Shown here one piece after another: positions 8,460-15,899 of a stretch of DNA of 42,552 bases. The position numbers and the translations under genes are program-made. A model generated the notes under the pieces. The model did not search any database. It was not told the DNA's origin and was given only the letters and a program-made list of their open reading frames with translations. The DNA is taken from the NCBI RefSeq assembly GCF_009911645.1, contig NZ_QWKI01000127.1, forward strand, positions 1 to 42,552. Direction: 5' to 3'. This DNA is from Pseudoflavonifractor sp. 60 (GTDB taxonomy: Bacteria > Bacillota > Clostridia > Oscillospirales > Oscillospiraceae). Within the stretch, counting starts at the first letter, position 1. Each line of letters starts with the position of its first letter.

Positions 8460-8510
8460 ATGGGGTTTTCCCGAATCTCCCGCAGGACGCCGGGTTCCTC
8501 TGTGCAGGCC
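8460..8510 (-). pseudogene. Duplicated internal fragment of gpsA (fossil)
   Basis: 8460-8499 aligns with gpsA 7461-7500 at about 32 of 40 bases. The minus strand encodes TEEPGVLREIRENP against TEEESRVLRETQENP in GpsA. It abuts the der remnant directly, marking the duplication junction. The gpsA start region and the gpsA-plsY spacer are missing from this copy, so a later deletion removed them. Confidence 0.85.
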
Positions 8511-8522
8511 CTCATGTTGCTT

Positions 8523-9188
8523 CTATTTCTTTTTATGCAGACTGAATTTATTTTCGGTGCCGGTGAGCAGTCTATGGATGTTTGCCCGGTGCATGTACAG
8601 CACCAGCCCGCCCAAAAACAGGGCCAGAGCCATAATAACGGGGTCTCGGCTGACAAAGAGCCAGGTGCCGATGGGGAAGGCGGCGGCTGCGAAGACGGAG
8701 CCCAGGGAGACGTACCGGGTCAGGACCGCCAGAATGAGGAAGCCGCCCCACACCAGCAGGGCCAGCCGCCAGTCCAGCATGATGGCGATGGTCCCGCCGG
8801 ACAGGATGCCCTTGCCTCCCTTGAAGTGGAACATGCAGGGGAACATATGCCCCAGCAGGCACCACAGGCCCGCCCAGTATTTGGCATACATCAGGTCAAA
8901 GCCAGTGAAGTCAAAGCAGGAGAATATCCACACGCCCAACAGAACAGCCGCGATTGCTTTCAGCACATCGCAGGAGATAACTCCCAGGGTAAGCGGCCCG
9001 CCGAAGGTGCGGTAGAAGTTGGTCAGTCCGGCGTTGCCGCTGCCGTGGTTTCGGATATCGTCCCGGAGAATGTACTTGGAGACGATGACCGCACCATTGA
9101 AGCAGCCGCAGAGGTAAGCGATAGCGGCGGTGATGACAGAGCCAAAAATCAGGTCCATCATAACATCGTATAAAATATCTGTCAGCAT
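8523..9188 (-). CDS. plsY: Glycerol-3-phosphate acyltransferase PlsY, copy 2 (proximal)
   Basis: 221 residues, multi-pass membrane protein of the PlsY family acting with PlsX and PlsC in phosphatidate synthesis. It keeps the canonical motif 1 GSGNAGLTN (Asn52), motif 2 FKGGKGILSGG and the terminal HRANIHRL motif, so it is the better candidate for the housekeeping enzyme. ATG 9188 lies 3 bp after the der stop codon, with GAAGGAGGGG inside the der end, implying tight coupling to der. The 3' half is nearly identical at DNA level to copy 1, which suggests a recent duplication or ongoing gene conversion. Confidence 0.95.
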   Translation of the reverse strand: MLTDILYDVMMDLIFGSVITAAIAYLCGCFNGAVIVSKYILRDDIRNHGSGNAGLTNFYRTFGGPLTLGVISCDVLKAIAAVLLGVWIFSCFDFTGFDLMYAKYWAGLWCLLGHMFPCMFHFKGGKGILSGGTIAIMLDWRLALLVWGGFLILAVLTRYVSLGSVFAAAAFPIGTWLFVSRDPVIMALALFLGGLVLYMHRANIHRLLTGTENKFSLHKKK

Positions 9189-9191
9189 TCC

Positions 9192-10517
9192 TTACCCCTC
9201 CTTCTCGCTCCGCTCCCGGACGGTGAGGCGGACGGGGGTTCCCTCCAGGCCGAAGGTGGAGCGGATTTGATTTTCCAGATACCGCTGGTAGGAGAAGTGG
9301 AACAGACGCGCGTCGTTGCAGAAGCAGACGAAGTGGGGCGGTTTGATGCCCACCTGGGTCATATAGTAGACCTTGAGCCGCCGCCCCTTGTCGGTGGGGG
9401 GCTGGACCCGGGCGGTGGCATCGGCCAGCAGGGAGTTGAGCATTCCGGTGGTAATGCGCATGGCGGCCTGGTTGTTCACGTAGTTGATAAGCTCAAAGAG
9501 GCGGTCAACCCGCTGTCCGGTGAGGGCGGATATAAACACGATGGGGGCGTAGGTCATATAGGACAGGTCCCGCATTACGTCCTGGCGCATCTTGTCCATG
9601 GTCTTGCCGTCCTTTTCGATGGCGTCCCACTTGTTGACCACGATGATGCAGGCCTTCCCCGCCTCATGGGCCAGGCCGGCCACTTTGGTGTCCTGTTCGG
9701 TGACCCCCTCCTGGGCGTCAATCATAATCAGGCACACATCGCTGCGCTCAATGGCCATGGTGGCCCGAAGGACGGAGAATTTTTCAATGCGGTCGTCCAC
9801 TCTGGACTTCTTCCGCATTCCGGCGGTGTCGATGAACAGAAATTTGCCCTTGTCGTTCTCAAAGAAGCTGTCCACTGCGTCCCGAGTTGTGCCCGCCACG
9901 TTGGAGACGATGACCCGCTCCTCCCCCAAGATCTTGTTCACCAGGGAGGATTTTCCTACGTTGGGCTTGCCGATGACCGCCACCTTGACCACGTCGTCCT
10001 CGCTGTCTTCCTCCTCCTCGGGGGGGAAAAACTCGAAGCAGGCGTCCAGCAGGTCGCCGGTACCGTGACCGTGGACGGCGGAGACGGCGATGGGGTCGCC
10101 CAGGCCCAGATTGTAGAACTCGTAGATATCCGGGTTCTCCCGTCCCGTCTGGTCGGCCTTGTTTACTGCCAGCACCACCGGCTTGCCGGAGCGCAGCAGC
10201 ATATTGGCCACCTCCTGGTCGGAGGCGGTCATGCCCGTTTTGATGTCGCAGACGAAGACGATCACCGTGGCGGTGGAGATGGCGATTTCGGCCTGCTCCC
10301 GCATGAAAGAGAGAATCTGGTCGTCGGTGCCCGGCTCAATGCCGCCGGTGTCCACAATGTCAAAGGTGCGGTTTCTCCACTCGCACTGGGCGTACAGCCG
10401 GTCCCGGGTCACTCCGGGGGTGTCCTCCACAATGGACAGCCGCTGTCCGCATAATTTATTGAAGAGCATGGACTTGCCCACGTTGGGGCGGCCCACAATG
10501 GCAACCAGGGGTTTCAT
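9192..10517 (-). CDS. der: Ribosome biogenesis GTPase Der (EngA)
   Basis: Tandem-domain GTPase that acts in maturation of the 50S subunit. 441 residues, normal. The first G domain carries GRPNVGKS (residues 9-16), DTPGVTRD, DTGG and NKAD. The second carries GKPNVGKSS, DTAGMRKKSRV and NKWD. A C-terminal KH-like domain ends in VRLTVRERSEKEG. I place the start at ATG 10517, 8 nt after GGAAG; an in-frame GTG at 10526 overlaps that site. It is 14 bp downstream of the DUF512 gene and 3 bp upstream of plsY copy 2, forming a conserved clostridial operon order. Confidence 0.97.
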   Translation of the reverse strand: MKPLVAIVGRPNVGKSMLFNKLCGQRLSIVEDTPGVTRDRLYAQCEWRNRTFDIVDTGGIEPGTDDQILSFMREQAEIAISTATVIVFVCDIKTGMTASDQEVANMLLRSGKPVVLAVNKADQTGRENPDIYEFYNLGLGDPIAVSAVHGHGTGDLLDACFEFFPPEEEEDSEDDVVKVAVIGKPNVGKSSLVNKILGEERVIVSNVAGTTRDAVDSFFENDKGKFLFIDTAGMRKKSRVDDRIEKFSVLRATMAIERSDVCLIMIDAQEGVTEQDTKVAGLAHEAGKACIIVVNKWDAIEKDGKTMDKMRQDVMRDLSYMTYAPIVFISALTGQRVDRLFELINYVNNQAAMRITTGMLNSLLADATARVQPPTDKGRRLKVYYMTQVGIKPPHFVCFCNDARLFHFSYQRYLENQIRSTFGLEGTPVRLTVRERSEKEG

Positions 10518-10531
10518 AGGCGTCACTTCCT

Positions 10532-11908
10532 TTACGGATTATACCGGTAAAATTCCTCATTTTCCCAGGCCAGGCGCTGGGTCTCCGGAGTCAGTTCAAT
10601 GCCGCAGATGGCGTCCAGCAGCTGGTAGCCGTCCTGGGGGACGGGGATGACGGGCAAGCCCAGCTCCCGCTCCACATCATCGGTGGTCACATCGTCCAGA
10701 AAGATGTTCTCCCCGGCGCGGAGCATATTGGCGGGGATGAGCAGCCGCTGGCCCAGGTCCTTTCCCCGGAGCTGCTGAATCAGGTCGCCCCCGGTGACCA
10801 GCCCGGCCACGGTGATGGTCTCGCCGAAGAAGCGGTTGACAATGGGGAAGACCCTCCCCTCTATTGTACCACATTTCTCCCGGGCCATCGCCACTAATTT
10901 TTCCAAAAATGGGGCGGCGGACAGGCCGGTGGCGATGGAGAAAGGAGTGCTGCCCGCCAGCTCCTCGGGCTCCATCAGCTCCAAGGCCCGGGCAAACTCC
11001 CGGGACAGCAGGGTGAGCATCCCAACCCCGTTGTCCAGCTGGGTGAAGTCCTCAAAGTAGTCCTCGGGGGGCAGGTCCCGCCCGGCCAGCAGGTAGAACT
11101 CGTCGGAGCACCACACCAGCCGGGTCCCCTTTGCCTCCAGATGCCGGGCGGCGAAGGACTCCACCTGGCCGATGAGGGTGGCGGCAGTCTTCCTGGTGTA
11201 GGTGTTCAGGGGGTACAGCCCATCACGGTATTTCGTCACCCCCACAGGGACCACCGAAATACTGTTCACCGCCGGGAACATAGCCGCCAAGTCGGTCAGA
11301 GTCCTGTCCAGGGCCGGGCCGTCGTTGATGCCGGGGCAGGAGACAATCTGGCAGTTCATGGTGATGCCGTGGGCGGCAAACCGTTCCATGATGTCAATGC
11401 CCTCCCCTGCCCGGGGATTGTTCAGCATCTCCGAGCGCAGCGCCCGGTCGGTGGTGTGGACCGACACATTGATGGGGGAAATGCGCAGGTCGATGATCCG
11501 CTGGACCTCCCGGGGGGAGAGGTTGGTTAAGGTGAGGTAGTTGCCCAGCAGGAAGGAGAGCCGGGCGTCGTCGTCCTTGAAGTAGAGGGAGGGGCGCATT
11601 CCCGGGGGCATCTGGTCCACAAAGCAGAAGATGCAGCGGTTGGCGCAGGAGCGGGCCCGGTCCATCAGGTAGGTCTCAAACTCCAGCCCCAGATCTTCCC
11701 CCTCCCCCTTGCGGATTCGCAGGGTGCGGGAGGTTCCCTCTGGAGAACGCAGCGTCAGCACCAGGCGGGGGTCGTAGCTGTAAAATTTGTAGTCCAGCAC
11801 GTCCACAACCGGGTTGCCGTTGATGTGGGTCAGCGTTTCCCCCACTCGAACTCCCGCCCGGTGAGCCGGACTGCGGGGGTCCACCGCCTTGACGGCTGTC
11901 ATGCTCAT
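10532..11908 (-). CDS. DUF512 family radical SAM / PDZ protein
   Basis: 458 residues. The N-terminus (1-60) is PDZ-like (PAHRAGVRVGETLTHING). The radical-SAM-type cysteine cluster CANRCIFC gives Cys88, Cys92 and Cys95, followed by FVDQMPPGMRPSLYFKDDD. The C-terminal part is the DUF512 domain. The reaction is unknown; the family is widespread in Firmicutes and cyanobacteria, often next to der as here. ATG 11908 follows GGGGG by 8 nt. It is the first gene of the minus-strand operon, with its own sigma-A-like promoter. Confidence 0.93.
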   Translation of the reverse strand: MSMTAVKAVDPRSPAHRAGVRVGETLTHINGNPVVDVLDYKFYSYDPRLVLTLRSPEGTSRTLRIRKGEGEDLGLEFETYLMDRARSCANRCIFCFVDQMPPGMRPSLYFKDDDARLSFLLGNYLTLTNLSPREVQRIIDLRISPINVSVHTTDRALRSEMLNNPRAGEGIDIMERFAAHGITMNCQIVSCPGINDGPALDRTLTDLAAMFPAVNSISVVPVGVTKYRDGLYPLNTYTRKTAATLIGQVESFAARHLEAKGTRLVWCSDEFYLLAGRDLPPEDYFEDFTQLDNGVGMLTLLSREFARALELMEPEELAGSTPFSIATGLSAAPFLEKLVAMAREKCGTIEGRVFPIVNRFFGETITVAGLVTGGDLIQQLRGKDLGQRLLIPANMLRAGENIFLDDVTTDDVERELGLPVIPVPQDGYQLLDAICGIELTPETQRLAWENEEFYRYNP

Positions 11909-11939
11909 GGGCTATTCCCCCTTTCCAATATCACATCTT

Positions 11940-11968
11940 ACTATAAACGATGCGGTAATGCAAGACAA
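11940..11968 (-). promoter_or_regulatory. Sigma-A promoter of the DUF512-der-plsY-gpsA operon
   Basis: On the minus strand TTGTCT (11968-11963), 17 nt, TATAGT (11945-11940). It lies 31 bp before the start codon and overlaps the T-tract of the terminator of the gene upstream. Confidence 0.7.
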
Positions 11969-11991
11969 AAAGCGGGAGCTTATGCCCCCGC
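11964..11991 (-). terminator. Intrinsic terminator of the Uma2-family gene
   Basis: On the minus strand AGCGGG (11991-11986), a 10-nt loop and CCCGCT (11975-11970) are followed by TTTTGTCTT. Confidence 0.7.
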
Positions 11992-11995
11992 TGGC

Positions 11996-12574
11996 TTATT
12001 CCTCCGAAAAAACGGAGCTCAGATCCACATGGCAGTCCTCCAGTACCCCCACCGGCACGGTATCCTTGGCAGTGTAGACCTCCGGCACGTAGTACTGGCC
12101 GTCCACCAGGGTATAGACCAGCACCAGCTTTTTGTCCGGGTCCACAATCCAGTACTCCCGGACCCCAGCCTGCTGGTACAGCTTATATTTCACCAGGCAG
12201 TCATACTGCTTGGTGGAGGGGGACAGAATCTCAACGATCAGGTCGGGCGCGCCGTGGACGCCCCGGCGGTCCACCTGGCGGTCGTTGTCACACACAACGG
12301 AGAGGTCGGGCTGGACCACGGTGTAAACAGTGCCTGGGACGTCTTCCGGTTCCTCGAACAGGCGGACGTCAAAGGGAGCGGGGTAAATCTTGCAGCGTTT
12401 ATTCCTTAAATAGGCGTGGATTTGCGTCAGCAGTTCGGTCAGAATCATTTGGTGGATGTGGGTTGGGGCAGAAAGCGCCCTGAGCTGGCCGTCATACAGC
12501 TCATAGCGGGTTGGGTCGTCCTCCCAGGACAGCAGGTCGGCGTAGGTGTAGTGTTCCTCCTGGGGCAGAGCCAT
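11996..12574 (-). CDS. Uma2 family (DUF820) putative endonuclease
   Basis: 192 residues with the Uma2 fold of the PD-(D/E)xK nuclease superfamily: YELYDGQL near residue 25, QPDLSVVCD near 88, and the core PDLIVEILSPST with Asp111 and Glu115, then YREYWIVDP-like VREYWIVDP. No substrate is established for most members, and the family is not by itself proof of a mobile element. ATG 12574 follows AAAGGAGT by 7-8 nt; an in-frame GTG nine bases upstream overlaps that site. Monocistronic, with its own extended -10 promoter and terminator. Confidence 0.9.
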   Translation of the reverse strand: MALPQEEHYTYADLLSWEDDPTRYELYDGQLRALSAPTHIHQMILTELLTQIHAYLRNKRCKIYPAPFDVRLFEEPEDVPGTVYTVVQPDLSVVCDNDRQVDRRGVHGAPDLIVEILSPSTKQYDCLVKYKLYQQAGVREYWIVDPDKKLVLVYTLVDGQYYVPEVYTAKDTVPVGVLEDCHVDLSSVFSEE

Positions 12575-12602
12575 ACGTCTCACTCCTTTTGCACTTTTTC
12601 TT

Positions 12603-12632
12603 ATTATACCACAGGCAAGGGAGAGTTTGCAA
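12603..12632 (-). promoter_or_regulatory. Extended -10 promoter of the Uma2-family gene
   Basis: On the minus strand TTGCAA (12632-12627), 18 nt, TATAAT (12608-12603), preceded by TGG giving a TGn extended -10. Confidence 0.75.
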
Positions 12633-12638
12633 GCAGGG

Positions 12639-12666
12639 ACCGGGAAACGACCCTCCGCATAGGATG
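12639..12666 (+). promoter_or_regulatory. Sigma-K-like promoter candidate for the SpoIID-like operon
   Basis: AC (12639-12640), 17 nt, CATAGGATG (12658-12666). This fits AC-N16/17-CATAnnnTA except for the last base. It shares the core CATAGGAT with the motifs before the 71-aa gene and murA. No good sigma-A promoter is visible in this orientation. Confidence 0.45.
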
Positions 12667-12670
12667 GGAT

Positions 12671-12699
12671 AAACGGCGGAAGCAGTTCGCCGTTTTTTA
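12671..12699 (+). terminator. Terminator-like hairpin directly upstream of the operon's ribosome site
   Basis: AAACGGCG (12671-12678) pairs with CGCCGTTT (12688-12695) and is followed by TTTAG running into GGAGGT. If transcription starts near 12673 it would be the 5' end of the mRNA, so it may protect the message or attenuate it rather than end an upstream gene; no plus-strand gene precedes it. Confidence 0.5.
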
Positions 12700-12711
12700 G
12701 GAGGTATCACA

Positions 12712-13113
12712 ATGCAAGCAACAGGAACACTAAGCGTCCGGGTGTACACCTCCCAGGCGCAGATTCCCCTGGAGGGGGCCGCCGTGGTGGTGGCCGCGCC
12801 GGGGGAGGAGGGCAAATACAAGCTGCTCTCCATACAGAGCACCGACAGCAGCGGACTGATCCGCCCGGTGACCATCGACGCCCCCGCCCTGGGGGAGAGC
12901 ACCTCGCCCGGCGGTCTGCCCGGGAACGGCGCCCCCTTCGCCCTGTGCGACGTGTGGGCGGAGCAGCCGGGCTACGCCATGCTCCAGGTAGCCGGCGTGC
13001 AGATTTTCCCCGGTGTGGAGACCATACAGGATATGGAGCTGATTCCCCTGCCCCAGGGGCTTTGCAGCCTTCAGCAGCGGGGGGAGCGGGATATCCCGGC
13101 CCAGTCCCTGTGA
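12712..13113 (+). CDS. Small protein with carboxypeptidase-regulatory/prealbumin-like fold, spore-associated candidate
   Basis: 133 residues starting MQATGTLSVRVYTSQAQIP. The pattern of an N-terminal strand set, VVVAAPGE and a DSSGLIRPVTI turn, then WAEQPGYAMLQVAGVQIFPGV resembles the beta-sandwich domains of carboxypeptidase regulatory or CNA-B type. No signal peptide. AGGAGGT lies 6 nt before ATG 12712. It is the first gene of a three-gene operon with two peptidoglycan-binding proteins. Function unknown; a structural role in spore or wall assembly is an inference from its neighbours. Confidence 0.7.
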   Translation: MQATGTLSVRVYTSQAQIPLEGAAVVVAAPGEEGKYKLLSIQSTDSSGLIRPVTIDAPALGESTSPGGLPGNGAPFALCDVWAEQPGYAMLQVAGVQIFPGVETIQDMELIPLPQGLCSLQQRGERDIPAQSL

Positions 13114-13122
13114 GGTGAAGGT

Positions 13123-14379
13123 ATGCCTGTCATCATTCCATATGTCCCCCGCACCATTACGGTTCACTTGGGCCTGCCCGACCAGTGGGCGGAAAACGTG
13201 ACGGTGACCTTTCCGGACTACGTAAAAAATGTGGCTTCCAGCGAAATTTACCCCACCTGGGAGCCCTCTGCCATCCGGGCCAATATTTTGGCCATCATCT
13301 CCTTTGCGCTGAACCGGGTCTACACCGAGTTTTACCCCAGCCAGGGCTATGACTTCCAAATCACCTCCACAACCCAGTACGATCAGGCCTTCGTCCGGGG
13401 GCGGAACGTGTTTGAGAACATCAGCCAGATGGTGGACGAGATTTTTAACGACTATATCCGCCGCCAGGGCTTTGTGGAGCCGCTGGCCGCTAAGTTCTGC
13501 AACGGCACCACCTCCACCTGCAACGGCCTGTCCCAGTGGGGCAGCCAGGAGATGGCCCAGCAGGGGGCCAACTCCATGGATATTCTCTACCACTACTACG
13601 GGAACGACATTGAGCTGGTGGTGGACGCCCCCATTCAAGACCTCACCTCCTCTTACCCCGGGACCCCGCTGCGGCGGGGGTCGGCGGGGCCGGATGTGTC
13701 GGTGGTCCAGGCCATGCTCAACCGTATTTCCCAAAATTACCCCGCCATTCCCAAGGTGCCCTCGACAGGCGCCTTCGGCGAGGCCACCGAAAGTGCCGTG
13801 CGCGCGTTCCAGAGGATATTCAACCTGACGGTGGACGGCATTGTGGGCAAGGCCACCTGGTATAAGATGGTATACCTCTATGTGGGCGTTCTCCAGCTGG
13901 CGGAGCTGGTGAGCAAGGGTCAGACCTACTACGCCGTCCAGTTCCAGTTTCCCGGCCGGCTGGAGGAGGGGGACTCCGGCCCGGAGGTGGAGGTTTTGCA
14001 GTATATGCTCTCTCTGCTGGCCCAGTTCTCCGACACGCTGTACGCCCCGGCCATGGACGGTGTGTTTGGTCCCGTCACCAGCCGGGCGGTACGCACCTAT
14101 CAGAATTGGGCCGGCATCACTCCCAGCGGCGTGGTGGATGACCGGACCTGGAATTCCATCTATGACAGCTTCGTGACCGCTAACTACTCCCTCAGCCGGG
14201 ACACCGTGCGGGCCCAGTCTCTGGGAGAGGACGCCGTCCCCGTTATGGCGCCTGCGGCCCCGGAGCAGGAGCCGGACCGCTGGGCCGAGACCCCCCGGCT
14301 GGGCCAGTATCAGGGCAGTCCCCTGAATTTGGGCCAGGCGGACGGCCAGAAAAACGGACAGAGAGGAGTGAGCGCATGA
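13123..14379 (+). CDS. SpoIID-like protein with two peptidoglycan-binding domains
   Basis: 418 residues. Residues 35-165 resemble the SpoIID lytic transglycosylase fold: SEIYPTWEPSAIRANILA aligns with its catalytic-Glu helix (candidate Glu41), and CNGTTSTCNGLSQWGSQ then ILYHYYGNDIELV matches its signature, with Cys126 and Cys133 flanking the core. Two PG_binding_1 repeats follow at about 184-249 and 280-347, each with the typical VDGIVGKATW or MDGVFGPVTS segment. No signal peptide is visible, which fits a mother-cell protein placed on a spore rather than a Sec-exported enzyme. ATG 13123 overlaps GAGGTGAAGGT. Catalytic activity is uncertain; it could be only a binding protein. Confidence 0.82.
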   Translation: MPVIIPYVPRTITVHLGLPDQWAENVTVTFPDYVKNVASSEIYPTWEPSAIRANILAIISFALNRVYTEFYPSQGYDFQITSTTQYDQAFVRGRNVFENISQMVDEIFNDYIRRQGFVEPLAAKFCNGTTSTCNGLSQWGSQEMAQQGANSMDILYHYYGNDIELVVDAPIQDLTSSYPGTPLRRGSAGPDVSVVQAMLNRISQNYPAIPKVPSTGAFGEATESAVRAFQRIFNLTVDGIVGKATWYKMVYLYVGVLQLAELVSKGQTYYAVQFQFPGRLEEGDSGPEVEVLQYMLSLLAQFSDTLYAPAMDGVFGPVTSRAVRTYQNWAGITPSGVVDDRTWNSIYDSFVTANYSLSRDTVRAQSLGEDAVPVMAPAAPEQEPDRWAETPRLGQYQGSPLNLGQADGQKNGQRGVSA

Positions 14380-14954
14380 ATTTCGATTTGGGCCAGGAGC
14401 TGCTGGAGCGGGAGATGCTGGCCAATCCGGTGAGCAGTCTGCAATATATGCTGCGGCAGCTGTCAGCGACCTATCAATTTCTGCCCCAGCTGGTGGTGGA
14501 CGGCGTGTTTGGAGAGCGTACCCTGGAGGCGGTGATGCGCTTTCAGCGGGAGGCGGGACTGCCCGTCACCGGGATTGTGGACCAGGCCACCTGGGACAAA
14601 ATCCGGGACGCCTGGCTGGCTCAGGAGTCCAAGAACAGCTACGCCCGGGCCACCCGCATTTTTCCCTCCGAGGGCATTCAGGTCCACGAGGGGGAGTCCA
14701 AGGAGTATCTGATTGTGCCCCAAACCATGTTCAATATTCTGGCCAAGCAGTTTGAGGGCATTATACCCTGCCAGGCCGACGGCTGCAACGGCCCCGCGTC
14801 GGCGGGCAATATCCGCTGGCTGCAAAGGGCGGCGGGCCTGCCTCAGACCGGCTGTATGGACACCGCCACCTGGGACGCCCTGTCCCATCTCTATGAGATC
14901 TTTGTGGTCCAGGACACTGACTGCATCCCCGCCTTTACCGGCGGCTGGGGCTGA
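14376..14954 (+). CDS. Tandem peptidoglycan-binding domain protein
   Basis: 192 residues with two PG_binding_1-type three-helix domains, about 15-75 (VDGVFGERTLEAVMRFQ) and 117-172 (GCNGPASAGNIRWLQ), joined by a linker. No catalytic domain and no signal peptide. Its ATG overlaps the stop of the SpoIID-like gene by 4 bp (ATGA), so the two are translationally coupled and probably work at the same murein target. It is the last gene of the operon and is followed by a strong terminator. Confidence 0.85.
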   Translation: MNFDLGQELLEREMLANPVSSLQYMLRQLSATYQFLPQLVVDGVFGERTLEAVMRFQREAGLPVTGIVDQATWDKIRDAWLAQESKNSYARATRIFPSEGIQVHEGESKEYLIVPQTMFNILAKQFEGIIPCQADGCNGPASAGNIRWLQRAAGLPQTGCMDTATWDALSHLYEIFVVQDTDCIPAFTGGWG

Positions 14955-14961
14955 CAGCGGA

Positions 14962-15000
14962 AGCCGCCCGCCTCTCAGGGAGGCGGGCGGCTGAATTTTT
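14962..15000. terminator. Intrinsic terminator of the SpoIID-like operon
   Basis: AGCCGCCCGCCTC (14962-14974) pairs perfectly with GAGGCGGGCGGCT (14980-14992), followed by GAATTTTT. It overlaps the stop codon of the convergent 61-aa gene. Confidence 0.92.
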
Positions 15001-15184
15001 ACAGGGCGGCGCTGGGCAGGTTGTCCACAAAGGCCCGCAGCTGGGACTGGCTGGTCATCTGCCCCAGCTGGAGCAGGATGGCCTGGCGCTGGTCCGGGGT
15101 GCAGCGGTCGTAGAAAGCGGAGGCCTGAGGATTTTTCTGGAGCAGCTCCCCAAAGGTTACCGCCGCGTTCATATTCACATCCAT
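14999..15184 (-). CDS. Hypothetical 61-aa protein
   Basis: Unrecognised. It reads as mostly helical, with FGELLQKNPQASAFYDRC, then TPDQRQAILLQLGQM and SQSQLRAFVDNL, a pattern seen in small soluble Firmicute proteins. GAGGTG lies 5 nt before ATG 15184. Immediately upstream is a sequence matching the forespore sigma-G consensus, and the gene converges on the SpoIID-like operon, so a forespore role is possible but unproven. Confidence 0.55.
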   Translation of the reverse strand: MDVNMNAAVTFGELLQKNPQASAFYDRCTPDQRQAILLQLGQMTSQSQLRAFVDNLPSAAL

Positions 15185-15200
15185 ATTATCACCTCGGACC

Positions 15201-15230
15201 TAGTATGGCCCAGGGCGTCCGGGGATATAC
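15201..15230 (-). promoter_or_regulatory. Sigma-G-like promoter candidate for the 61-aa gene
   Basis: On the minus strand GTATA (15230-15226), 18 nt, CATACTA (15207-15201) fits the known forespore pattern GHATR-N18-CATnHTA at every defined position. The predicted start near 15194 leaves a very short leader that just keeps AGGTGA, a weakness of this call. Confidence 0.4.
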
Positions 15231-15250
15231 GCGGGCGGCGGGTTCTCCTT

Positions 15251-15826
15251 TTAATAAGTATGGTCGCAGATCTCTCGAATTTTTGCCTGAATGACTTTTA
15301 AATCCTCAAAGGTCTCCGGGCGGCGGCGGGGGTCCCGGAGGATGGCGGCGGGGTGGAAGAGGGCGGTCATCCACACGCCGTTTTTCTCAAACCACTGGCC
15401 GTGTTCCCGGGTTATCTTGAAGTCCTCCTTAATCAGCTTGCAGGCGGCGATGCGGCCCAGACAGATGATGATCTTGGGCCGGATCAGGGCGGTCTGGCTG
15501 CGCAGATAGTCGATGCAGGCCTCCTGCTCGGTGTTCAGGGGGTCGCGGTTCTGAGGCGGGCGGCACTTGACCATGTTGGCGATGTACACATTTTTTTCCC
15601 GGCTCAGGTCGATCATCTCCAGCATATCGTCCAGCAGCTTGCCTCCCCGGCCCACAAAGGGCTTTCCCTGGAGGTCTTCGTTTTCGCCGGGGCCCTCGCC
15701 GATGCACATTACCTCTGCGTCCCGGGGGCCCATACCAAAGACAACGTTGTGGCGGGTATCGGCCAGGGCGCACTTCTGACAGGACATACAGGCCTGTTCC
15801 AGCTCCTCCCAATTTGTATACAGCAT
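15251..15826 (-). CDS. Family 4 uracil-DNA glycosylase (4Fe-4S)
   Basis: Removes uracil from DNA in base excision repair. 191 residues. GEGPGENE at 43-50 is the family-4 water-activating motif; GKPFVGRGG follows, and HPAAILRDPRRRP is the C-terminal DNA-binding motif. Four cysteines for a 4Fe-4S cluster are in the expected places: Cys16 and Cys19 (CQKC), Cys88 (KCRPPQNR) and Cys104. ATG 15826 follows AAGGAGG by 7 nt. Monocistronic on the minus strand, divergent from the dcw cluster. Confidence 0.95.
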   Translation of the reverse strand: MLYTNWEELEQACMSCQKCALADTRHNVVFGMGPRDAEVMCIGEGPGENEDLQGKPFVGRGGKLLDDMLEMIDLSREKNVYIANMVKCRPPQNRDPLNTEQEACIDYLRSQTALIRPKIIICLGRIAACKLIKEDFKITREHGQWFEKNGVWMTALFHPAAILRDPRRRPETFEDLKVIQAKIREICDHTY

Positions 15827-15870
15827 ATTGCTTCCTCCTTAAAACTCCGGGTTTCCGCTGAGCTGCCCCC

Positions 15871-15899
15871 AGTATACCACAGGCCGCTTTGTCAGAAAA
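15871..15899 (-). promoter_or_regulatory. Extended -10 promoter of the uracil-DNA glycosylase gene
   Basis: On the minus strand TTTTCT, 17 nt, TATACT (15876-15871) preceded by TGG (TGn extension). The -35 is weak. Confidence 0.55.

Noticed and set aside
8390-8656. 88-codon minus-strand frame across the plsY1/plsY2 spacer as a real gene
   Set aside because: It begins out of frame within plsY2 and is explained by the gpsA and der fossils.
9192-10526. GTG start for der at 10526
   Set aside because: The GTG overlaps the ribosome site; ATG 10517 gives the standard Der N-terminus.
11996-12574. Uma2-family gene considered as a mobile element or defence nuclease
   Set aside because: No terminal repeats, target-site duplication or partner genes; stand-alone Uma2 genes are common and of unknown role.
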